This document shows positions 1-5,687 of a stretch of 5,777 nucleotides of DNA, in pieces. Each line of letters begins with the position of its first letter. Within the stretch, counting starts at the first letter, position 1. This stretch comes from an uncultured Atopobiaceae bacterium. Its GTDB lineage: Bacteria; Actinomycetota; Coriobacteriia; Coriobacteriales; Atopobiaceae. The DNA is taken from the NCBI GenBank assembly GCA_905235165.1, contig CAJOKK010000163.1:1-5777 (forward strand). Direction: 5' to 3'. The notes below the pieces were generated by a model. The model saw nothing but the letters and a program-made list of their open reading frames with translations. It ran no database searches and was not told the origin of the DNA. The position numbers and the translations under genes are program-made.

Positions 1-846
1 GTCGATGGCGTAGCGGCGGTCGTGGCCGGGACGGTCGCGCACCCAGTCGAAGGCGTCGGCAGGCTGGCCCATGACCTCGAGGATGTCGCGCATGACGGTC
101 ACGTTGTCGCGCTCGCCGTCGGCGCCCACGAGGTAGGTCTCGCCGACCTCGCCGCGGGTGAGGATGGTCCACACGGCGGAGCTGTGGTCCTCGGTGTGGA
201 TCCAGTCGCGCACGTTCCTGCCGTCACCGTAGAGCTTGGGGCGGATGCCGCACAGGACGTTGGTGATCTGCCTGGGGATGAACTTCTCCACGTGCTGGTA
301 GGGACCGTAGTTGTTGGAGCAGTTGGAGATGGTGGCCTCCACGCCGAAGGTGCGCACCCAGGCCCTCACGAGCAGGTCGGCCTTGGTCGAGCTGTAGGGG
401 CTCGACGGGTGGTAGGGCGTCTCCTCGGTGAAGCGCGCGGGGTCATCGAGGGCGAGATCACCGTAGACCTCGTCGGTCGAGACGTGGTGCAGGCGCTTGC
501 CGTACCTGCGGCAGGCCTCGAGCAGGCGGAAGGTGCCCTCCACGTTGGTCTTCACGAAGGGCGAGGGGTCAGCGATGGAGTTGTCGTTGTGGCTCTCGGC
601 TGCGAAGTGCACGATGGCGTCGTGCTCGGGAACGATCTTGTCGAGCAGGGCCTCGTCGCAGATGTCGCCCACCACGAGCTCGGCGGGGGTGCCCTCGATG
701 TTGGCGGGGTTGCCGGCGTAGGTGAGCTTGTCGAGCACGGTCACGCGCACCTCGGGGTGACGCTCGCAGACGTAGTGCACGAAGTTGGAGCCGATGAAGC
801 CGCAACCGCCGGTGACGATGATGGACTTCGGGGAGAACTCGCTCAT
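1..846 (-). CDS. rmlB: dTDP-glucose 4,6-dehydratase RmlB (C-terminus cut by window edge)
   Basis: RmlB is a cytoplasmic NAD-dependent extended SDR that converts dTDP-glucose to dTDP-4-keto-6-deoxy-glucose, the branch point for dTDP-rhamnose and dTDP-amino-sugars. The frame is open from an ATG at 846-844 to the window edge and gives 282 residues. The family is usually about 330-350 long, so roughly the last 50-70 residues lie outside. Seen directly: the Rossmann motif TGGCGFIGSNF (12-22), VVGDI (58-62), the FAAESH motif (81-86), the catalytic STDEVYGD stretch (123-130, with T124, D125 and E126), Y151-x3-K155 in PYSSTKA, SNNYGPYQ (177-184), and the substrate-binding region KLYGDGRNVRDWIH (204-217). 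An AAAGGCAGG leader (864-856) lies 9 bases before the ATG. It follows rmlA after 47 bases and is probably co-transcribed. Its GC content is well above that of rmlA and the genes before it. The family call is essentially certain. Confidence 0.96.
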   Translation of the reverse strand, partial: MSEFSPKSIIVTGGCGFIGSNFVHYVCERHPEVRVTVLDKLTYAGNPANIEGTPAELVVGDICDEALLDKIVPEHDAIVHFAAESHNDNSIADPSPFVKTNVEGTFRLLEACRRYGKRLHHVSTDEVYGDLALDDPARFTEETPYHPSSPYSSTKADLLVRAWVRTFGVEATISNCSNNYGPYQHVEKFIPRQITNVLCGIRPKLYGDGRNVRDWIHTEDHSSAVWTILTRGEVGETYLVGADGERDNVTVMRDILEVMGQPADAFDWVRDRPGHDRRYAID

Positions 847-893
847 AAGGGATAACCTGCCTTTCGAGGGCGGATGACAAATACGTATGTGAT
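847..893 (-). other. rmlA-rmlB intergenic spacer
   Basis: This 47-base spacer is the longest non-coding stretch in the window. It holds the rmlB ribosome binding site (AAAGGCAGG, 864-856) and an 8-base palindrome ATACGTAT (881-888). I see no terminator hairpin with a T-run and no convincing -35/-10 pair, so rmlB is probably read through from rmlA. The base composition changes across this spacer, from the moderate GC of rmlA to the high GC of rmlB. Confidence 0.5.
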
Positions 894-1796
894 CTACTCG
901 GTAATCTGCGTCTCGGGGACAAGGGCGCCTTCGGCAACCGAGCGCAGATGAGCACCGTAGCTACTCTTCCCATATGCGTCAGCACGCTCGAGCAGTCCCT
1001 CGCGAGAAATCCAGCCGTTCATGAACGCGATTTCTTCGGGCACCGACACCGGGATGTCTTGCGCGCGCTCAACGGTACGCACGAACTGGGACGCCTCAAA
1101 CAGGGATTCCATCGTCCCCGTATCAAGCCATGCAAAACCGCGTCCGAGCGTAATAACATCGAGCAAACCGTCCTCAAGATACATACGGTTGAGGTCCGTA
1201 ATCTCGAGTTCCCCACGAGGCGATGGCTTCACTTGGGACGCTCGCGACGAAACGCCCGCAGGATAGAAGTACAGACCCGTCACGGCATAGTTGCTTCGCG
1301 GATGTTCGGGCTTCTCCTCAAGGGAAATGGCGTTGTAGTGTTCGTCAAACTCAACGATTCCAAAGCGCTCGGGATCATCCACGCGGTAACCGAAGACAGT
1401 CGCACGACCGTCTTCGGCAGAGCGTACGGCATACTGAAGGCGCTTAGTGAGGCCAGCGCCGTAGAAGATGTTGTCGCCCAAGATGAGCGCACAAGCATCG
1501 CCATCGATGAACTTCTCACCGATAGTGAGTGCCTGGGCCAAGCCATCGGGCGAAGGCTGCACCTCGTAGGAAAGATCGATGCCATAGGTCGAGCCATCAC
1601 CCAGAAGGTTCTGGAAATTGGGCAAATCAGCCGGCGTGCTGATGATCAGCACCTCCCTGATGCCGGCAAGCATCAAGGTGGAGAGCGGATAATAAACCAT
1701 CGGTTTGTCATATACCGGTAGAAGCTGCTTGCTCGTGACGGTCGTCAAGGGATAGAGACGCGTACCCGACCCGCCGGCCAAAATAATGCCCTTCAT
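894..1796 (-). CDS. rmlA: Glucose-1-phosphate thymidylyltransferase RmlA
   Basis: RmlA catalyses dTTP + glucose-1-phosphate to dTDP-glucose + pyrophosphate, the committed step that feeds RmlB. The protein has 300 residues, near the usual 290-300. Seen directly: the nucleotidyltransferase signature LAGGSGTRLYPLT (6-18), the family-typical SKQLLPVYDKPMVYYPLSTLM (22-42), QPSPDGLAQA (80-89), the metal-binding LGDNIFYG (106-113, D108), EEKP (160-163), KPSPRGELEITDLN (190-203) and WLDTGT (223-228, D225). The ATG at 1796-1794 is preceded by GGGAG (1807-1803) at a 6-base spacing. Only 12 bases separate it from the stop of the small transporter gene upstream, so it belongs to the same operon. The C-terminal extension after residue about 240 (YGAHLRSVAEGALVPETQ) is normal for the long RmlA type. 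rmlC and rmlD are not in the window, so the product need not go to rhamnose. Confidence 0.97.
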   Translation of the reverse strand: MKGIILAGGSGTRLYPLTTVTSKQLLPVYDKPMVYYPLSTLMLAGIREVLIISTPADLPNFQNLLGDGSTYGIDLSYEVQPSPDGLAQALTIGEKFIDGDACALILGDNIFYGAGLTKRLQYAVRSAEDGRATVFGYRVDDPERFGIVEFDEHYNAISLEEKPEHPRSNYAVTGLYFYPAGVSSRASQVKPSPRGELEITDLNRMYLEDGLLDVITLGRGFAWLDTGTMESLFEASQFVRTVERAQDIPVSVPEEIAFMNGWISREGLLERADAYGKSSYGAHLRSVAEGALVPETQITE

Positions 1797-1808
1797 GTTT
1801 TTCTCCCG

Positions 1809-2162
1809 TCACAGTCCGAGCGAATAGACCGCAATGCCAACAATGATAAGTCCCAGAGCAAGGCCCTTCTTCCAGTTCATCTTCTCATGAAAAATCGTTA
1901 CACCAAAAAAGGTCACGTAGATGTAGCTCGTTGCCTCGAGAATCGGACCCATCGAGAGCGGAATGACGCGGTAGGCGATGATGGAGAGGAAGGTCGTGCC
2001 CACAAAGAGGATATAGGCGAAGATGACAAGCGGGTTGAGGTATTCCTGAATGGGCGAGTCGTACTCGCGCATCGCAGCCTTCTTGAGGATCACCTGAGAA
2101 ACGGCACTAATAAAGACGCCCGTCATGAGGATGAGGGCATGCGTCAGCATATCGGAGCTCAC
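1809..2162 (-). CDS. Small four-helix membrane transporter (SMR/EamA type, ArnE/ArnF-like), second of a pair
   Basis: A 117-residue hydrophobic protein with four predicted membrane segments at about 7-28, 43-64, 70-91 and 98-117, the normal length and topology of the SMR/half-EamA families. The C-terminal half (IPLSMGPILEATSYIYV, then FHEK near 91-94, then GLIIVGIAVYSLG) follows the usual pattern of a third helix, an acidic/basic loop and a glycine-rich fourth helix. TM1 carries S19-x3-Q23 and K27-K28 (ISAVSQVILKKAA), which resembles ArnE. It lacks the membrane glutamate in TM1 that EmrE needs for drug/proton exchange, so drug efflux is unlikely. I chose the GTG at 2162-2160 over the ATG four codons later because GGGGAGGTG (2179-2171) sits 8 bases before the GTG. 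The GTG shares one base with the stop of the upstream SMR gene (TAGTG), which implies translational coupling and probably a heterodimer. The likely role, by context, is flipping or exporting a lipid-linked sugar; the substrate is unknown. Confidence 0.85.
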   Translation of the reverse strand: MSSDMLTHALILMTGVFISAVSQVILKKAAMREYDSPIQEYLNPLVIFAYILFVGTTFLSIIAYRVIPLSMGPILEATSYIYVTFFGVTIFHEKMNWKKGLALGLIIVGIAVYSLGL

Positions 2163-2539
2163 TACTCTTCCACCTCCCCGTCATCTGCATCATCGGCATC
2201 AGCGAAGGCGAAGAGCGCAACACCGCTGAGCACCAAGATGGCGCCGAATACCTTTGGCAGGGTGACGGACTCTTGAAAGAAGACGACTCCCCAGATGATG
2301 CCCCAAATAACGGTGACGGCCCGATTAGCGTAGGCAGAAGTGAGCGGCATGCGCTTAATGACTTGCTGCCAACCAATGGCATAGATCCCGAGAAGGGCGA
2401 TGATGCCGCCATAGCAGCACATAAACTGCCAACTCATGAAGGGCGCGCCGCTAGCGAGCTTGCTCAAGACGCCGCTCAGGGAATAAAACATCAAGAGCAG
2501 CTGGAGAAACAGCAGGGTCTTTGCGTTGGAAGACTTCAA
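2162..2539 (-). CDS. Small four-helix membrane transporter (SMR/EamA type), first of a pair, TTG start
   Basis: A 125-residue membrane protein with four predicted helices at about 8-27, 36-57, 68-88 and 96-113, of the SMR/EamA half-transporter type. Helix 3 and the following loop and helix (VIWGIIWGVVFFQES, then LPKVFGAILVLSGVALF) match the usual signature, with E90 after helix 3. TM1 (LLFLQLLLMFYSLSGVLSKL) has no glutamate, so the EmrE-type proton/drug coupling residue is missing. The C-terminus is strongly acidic (DADDADDGEVEE). The TTG at 2539-2537 is taken as the start because GGGAGG (2553-2548) lies 8 bases upstream. The next in-frame ATG (codon 17) would remove most of helix 1. The start is 3 bases after the ATP-grasp stop and the stop overlaps the start of the partner SMR gene by one base. 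Two adjacent and distinct SMR genes usually form an obligate heterodimer, as in ArnE/ArnF. A role as a flippase for a lipid-linked sugar made in this operon is inferred. Confidence 0.85.
   Translation of the reverse strand: MKSSNAKTLLFLQLLLMFYSLSGVLSKLASGAPFMSWQFMCCYGGIIALLGIYAIGWQQVIKRMPLTSAYANRAVTVIWGIIWGVVFFQESVTLPKVFGAILVLSGVALFAFADADDADDGEVEE
2171..2179 (-). promoter_or_regulatory. Ribosome binding site setting the GTG start of the second SMR gene
   Basis: GGGGAGGTG, a near-perfect Shine-Dalgarno sequence, lies inside the last codons of the first SMR gene and 8 bases before the GTG at 2162-2160. It is too far (20 bases) from the in-frame ATG at codon 5, so it decides for the GTG. Confidence 0.75.
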
Positions 2540-2542
2540 GCT

Positions 2543-3698
2543 TTATGCCTCCCTCGGGAGCCACGGAGCGAGCTCATCAAGCGTGTCGGCACGCATGATG
2601 TAATAGCCAAAGCGAGAAGAGCTGTCCGTGACCTGGTGATCAAATGATTCCATGGGACTTTCGAACTCAAGCATATCCGGACGAGAGGACTTAAGATCCG
2701 AAAGCGCGTCAAGATCAGTCTGGGAGAAGACGAACCTGATGGCCGCGACACCAGGCTGTCCCTTCGGGTCAAGAGACGGACGCTCGCCCAAGGCGACCTC
2801 GATGACCGCAGTGGTGAAGTCGATACCCGTGGAAAGGTAAACAAGGTCGCTTCCGATGCAGTCGCCGCCCATACGGCTTCCGATCTCAACGATGCCGAAA
2901 GTACCATCTGCTCTGAGTATGACTTCAGAATGAGATGCGCCATAGCGCACACCCAAGGAGTCAAGCGCATGTGAGACGACGGTCTTCACCTGATCAAGCG
3001 TCTCATCAGAAACGGGAGCGGGCTCAAGATGGCCCGTCTCAACAAAGCCAGGAGCACCCGTCGTGAACTTCTTGGTGAGCGCCAGGAAGGTGTGCTCGCC
3101 CTCCCATGAGCAGAACTCAACGCTAAACTCCTCGCCAGTCATGAACTCCTCAACGATCGCCTCGCAGGAGAAAGATTCGCTCTGGGCAAGGGTCACCGCC
3201 TCGGCAAGGCCCGCCGCGTCGTCAAGCTCGGTAATTCCGCGACTTCCCGATCGATCGACCGGCTTGACGATGATGGGATAGTCGAGCTCAAGCGAAGACA
3301 AGTCGTCTTCCGGACCAACCACGTAGCTGCGTGGCGACGGGTCGCCGCAACGGGCAAAGGTCTCGCGCATTAAGTGCTTGTTGGTAGATCGGTCAACCAC
3401 ATCAACGGGGTTGCCAACAAGTCCCAGACGTTCGGCGACCTGAGACACCGTGATGTTTCCCAAGTCGGTAGCAATGGTGCAGATACCATCCACACCGATC
3501 TCACGGCATTGATTCGCAATTGCCTCAATCTCGGTGATAGAGATGGGATAGAAGAAGTCAGCCGTCTTCTCCCCCACGTCGCCGCACTCCCAAGCAAAGA
3601 CATGCGTCTCGCAACCGAGCTCCTTCGCCTTCAGAATAAGCGGTCTGAAAATGAGACGCGCCAACGATGGCGAGCTTTTTCCCTGTGAATCGAGCCAT
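2543..3698 (-). CDS. ATP-grasp family ligase, reading frame broken by an apparent frameshift near the start
   Basis: ATP-grasp enzymes join a carboxylate to an amine, thiol or other nucleophile through an acyl-phosphate. The true start appears to be the ATG at 3698-3696, 3 bases after the SDR stop and 6 bases after GGAG (3708-3705). It encodes MARFTGKKLAIVGAS, a typical preATP-grasp first strand. That frame then terminates at 3560-3558. The family sequence continues in another frame as PLILKAKELGCETHVFAWE (from 3643) to the TAA at 2545-2543. The shift must therefore lie at about 3654-3644, equal to two bases missing or one extra. The repaired protein would be about 385 residues, with NKHLMR (about 107-112), VKPVDRSGSRG (about 145-155), EEFMTGEEFSVE (about 184-195) and the Mg/ATP motif EIGSRMGGD (about 272-280). 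All ATP-grasp core motifs are intact after the break. An open frame reaches back to 3775, but its start overlaps the SDR gene and encodes no family-like sequence. The substrate is unknown; context suggests acylation of an amino sugar. Confidence 0.85.
2548..2553 (-). promoter_or_regulatory. Ribosome binding site setting the TTG start of the first SMR gene
   Basis: GGGAGG lies within the final codons of the ATP-grasp gene, 8 bases before the TTG at 2539-2537. It supports this rare start codon, which keeps the first membrane helix whole. Confidence 0.72.
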
Positions 3699-3701
3699 GT
3701 G

Positions 3702-4721
3702 CTACTCCGCCCTCGCTGCAGCCGAGCCCTCGAGCTCAGACCAACGACCACTCTCGAGCTCTGCCTTGTAGTCACGCATCATCTCGACATAATCCGTGTA
3801 CTCAGGCACGAAGCCAAAGTCACGCTTGGCCTTCTCCATGCTATAGAGGAAGGAGGGCGTGTTGTTGGGCTTTTCGGGACGATAGACGATCTTCGACCCC
3901 TTATCGGCACCAAAGACCTCAATGACGGCACGGGCCTGATCCTCGAGGTCAAGCTGCGTACCGCTCGTCATGTTGTAGAGGCCGTAGGTCTTTTCGCTCT
4001 CGAGGGCAAGACGGTAGGCACGGGCAACATCCTTGACATAGATGATGTCGCGCTTGATATGCGGGTCGCCCCAGAGCTCAATGTCCTCGCCCGCCTCGGC
4101 GCGTTCTATAAAGGTCTGGATACCCGACTTGTAAGGCTTGCCGTTTACCAGGATGGTGCCATGAGGGCCCACGCCGTAGACCGGCGGGAAACGGAAGGAC
4201 GCGCCTTGCATGCCATGCTGCTGGTTGTAGTATTCGATGGTGTCGTTGGCAGCATTCTTCGTGATGACGTACATAGCGTGGTCGCCCGTAAAGGAGAAGC
4301 TGCGCGGCTCGTCCTCCGTGATGGCGCGGCCCGTCCCCCATGCGCCCGACGTATCGCCGTAGCTGCAACTGGAGATGACCTTCTTGACGCCGTGGTGGCG
4401 GCACCACTCAAGCACGTTGACCGTTCCGATGCAGTTGGACATGAAGTAGTCCGCAGCGTTCTCATTCTCATCAAGGTCAGCCGTTGCGTTCGCAGGCAGC
4501 AGGGCAGCAAGCAGAACCACGCCCTCGACGCCTTCCTCGGGAAGAGCGGCAAAGTCCTCCTCGTGCGTAATGTCGAGCTTGACGAAGCGCGCACCCATGC
4601 GCTCGAGCATTGGGGCAAGTCGCTCGTTTCGACCCGTCGCGATGACCTCTTTACCATGCTTAACAAGCTCGTCGACCACGTACATGCCGATGAAGCCAGT
4701 GGCGCCAATAACAACAATCAT
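3702..4721 (-). CDS. NAD(P)-dependent sugar epimerase/dehydratase (extended SDR)
   Basis: A 339-residue cytoplasmic extended short-chain dehydrogenase/reductase of the nucleotide-sugar epimerase/dehydratase group. Seen directly: the N-terminal Rossmann motif GATGFIG (6-12), a basic residue after the second strand (GRNER, 30-34, suggesting that NADP is possible), KLDIT (48-52), the serine-rich catalytic strand ISSCSYGD (116-123) and Y151-x3-K155 (MYVITKNAAND). Further along are the substrate-side motifs RFPPVYGVGPHG (177-188), ELWGDPHIKRDIIYVKDVARAY (215-236) and YRPEKPNN (280-287). The ATG at 4721-4719 overlaps the upstream glycosyltransferase stop by four bases (ATGA), and AAAGGA (4736-4731) lies 9 bases before it, so translation is probably coupled. 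The exact reaction (4-epimerisation, 4-keto reduction or dehydration) cannot be read from the sequence. It is distinct from the RmlB in the same operon. It probably tailors the nucleotide sugar made by the flanking enzymes. Confidence 0.88.
   Translation of the reverse strand: MIVVIGATGFIGMYVVDELVKHGKEVIATGRNERLAPMLERMGARFVKLDITHEEDFAALPEEGVEGVVLLAALLPANATADLDENENAADYFMSNCIGTVNVLEWCRHHGVKKVISSCSYGDTSGAWGTGRAITEDEPRSFSFTGDHAMYVITKNAANDTIEYYNQQHGMQGASFRFPPVYGVGPHGTILVNGKPYKSGIQTFIERAEAGEDIELWGDPHIKRDIIYVKDVARAYRLALESEKTYGLYNMTSGTQLDLEDQARAVIEVFGADKGSKIVYRPEKPNNTPSFLYSMEKAKRDFGFVPEYTDYVEMMRDYKAELESGRWSELEGSAAARAE
3705..3708 (-). promoter_or_regulatory. Ribosome binding site for the ATP-grasp ATG at 3698
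   Basis: GGAG overlaps the last codons of the SDR gene (GCG GAG TAG) and sits 6 bases before the ATG at 3698-3696. It supports this start over the upstream open-frame start at 3775, and so supports reading the ATP-grasp gene as frameshifted. Confidence 0.65.
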
Positions 4722-5686
4722 CGCTCTGATTCCTTTCCGTTCAGCTGCGTGGCAATCACGTAAAGTGGTCGGTTCTTTACCTCGTCGAAAATGTTACCCA
4801 CATAGAGGCCAACCATACCCGCAAAGGCGATGTTAAGACCACCCATAAGAAAGATCGCCCCCACCGTTGAGGTCCAGCCAACCGTAATCTCGGGATTAAT
4901 GGCGTGTTGGACCAGGATGAACAAAATGTAGATCGTGGCAACGAAGGAGATGAAGAAGCCGATGCTGACCGCAAGGCGCAGCGGCTTGGTGGACTGAGAG
5001 GTAATGAGCTCGAAGGCCATTCTGAGCTTTCGCCTCAACGTGTAGGACGACTCGCCAGAGAAGCGCTCGTCGCCCGTGATATCGATTGCCGCCTGCGGAA
5101 AACCAAGCCACTTGATAAAGGTGGTATAACCTCGATTATGCTCGCGAAGCAGGCAGTAGTTATCGACGATCTTTCGCGACACGATGCTGAAGTTGCAGAT
5201 GGTAGGGTCGTAGCTACCGTCGGTAAAGTACTCATACACCTTGTAAAAGGATCGCGAGAGAAACTTGGTGACCGCGGAGTCTTTGCGCTCCATGCGACGA
5301 GCGAAGACCGCATCATAACCCTCTTGGGCCTTGGCATAGAGCTGCGGGATTGCCTCTGGCCTATCCTGCAGGTCGCAATCCATGACAACGACCCACTCAC
5401 CCCTACAGGTATCGAGGCCGGCAGTGATAGCTCGAATCTGTCCGAAGTTACGGGAAAGGTCTATGCCAACAACACGCTCATCGTGAGCGCACACCTTGAC
5501 AATCTCTTCCCACGAACCCTGAGGGCAGTGATCGTTCACCATGACAATCTCGAAGGTAACGCCCATCAACTCGAAGGTCTCCACCAAACGGCGATGCAGC
5601 TCGGGAATGGCCGAAGGACAGCCGTAAACCGGAATTACCGCAGAGATATGAGGACGAGACTGCTCCTCAAACCTAGAGTCTGTCAC
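4718..5686 (-). CDS. Family 2 glycosyltransferase, polyprenyl-phosphate sugar transferase type (GtrB/ArnC/DPM1-like), membrane-anchored
   Basis: A 322-residue GT-A fold glycosyltransferase that probably moves a sugar from a nucleotide donor onto undecaprenyl phosphate at the inner face of the membrane. Seen directly: the N-terminal strand ISAVIPVYGC (14-23), VMVNDHCPQGSWE (48-60), the DLSRNFGQIRAITAGL block (76-91) typical of DPM1/GtrB/ArnC proteins, the metal-binding D103-x-D105 in MDCDLQDRPEAIPQL (102-116), and FAR-x-ERKDS (128-137). The cytoplasmic amphipathic region GESSYTLRRKLRMAFELI (211-228) leads into two membrane helices at about 237-260 and 273-298. The end, YVGNIFDEVKNRPLYV (295-310), is characteristic of this subgroup. 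The start is a GTG at 5686-5684, preceded by GGGAGG (5696-5691) and one base after the aminotransferase stop. The stop overlaps the SDR start in ATGA. Family and membrane topology are secure. The donor sugar is not readable, though by context it would be a dTDP-amino sugar. Confidence 0.92.
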   Translation of the reverse strand: MTDSRFEEQSRPHISAVIPVYGCPSAIPELHRRLVETFELMGVTFEIVMVNDHCPQGSWEEIVKVCAHDERVVGIDLSRNFGQIRAITAGLDTCRGEWVVVMDCDLQDRPEAIPQLYAKAQEGYDAVFARRMERKDSAVTKFLSRSFYKVYEYFTDGSYDPTICNFSIVSRKIVDNYCLLREHNRGYTTFIKWLGFPQAAIDITGDERFSGESSYTLRRKLRMAFELITSQSTKPLRLAVSIGFFISFVATIYILFILVQHAINPEITVGWTSTVGAIFLMGGLNIAFAGMVGLYVGNIFDEVKNRPLYVIATQLNGKESER

Positions 5687-5687
5687 G

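Noticed and set aside
22..855. Long plus-strand open frame (277 codons)
   Set aside because: It is antisense to rmlB, whose motifs are unmistakable. The high GC at third positions suppresses stops on the opposite strand, and the translation is low-complexity A/G/V/H-rich.
881..888. ATACGTAT palindrome as an operator
   Set aside because: It is a single 8-base palindrome in a short spacer inside an operon, with no second copy or promoter seen. Chance is an adequate explanation.
948..1721. Plus-strand open frame of 257 codons
   Set aside because: It is antisense to rmlA and has no family-like motif.
3640..3660. Programmed ribosomal frameshifting
   Set aside because: There is no slippery heptamer, no stop codon at the shift point and no evident internal Shine-Dalgarno stimulator, so a plain indel is simpler.
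3676..3680. A5 run as the frameshift site in the ATP-grasp gene
   Set aside because: The residues encoded after it in the starting frame (KLAIVGAS) still match the family, so the frame is lost later, at about 3654-3644.
3699..3775. N-terminal extension of the ATP-grasp frame starting at 3775
   Set aside because: It overlaps the end of the SDR gene and encodes an arginine/serine-rich stretch unlike the family. The proper N-terminus is visible in the adjacent frame from 3698.
3651..4763. Plus-strand open frame of 370 codons
   Set aside because: It mirrors the SDR gene codon for codon on the opposite strand, has no recognisable domain, and conflicts with a well-supported operon.
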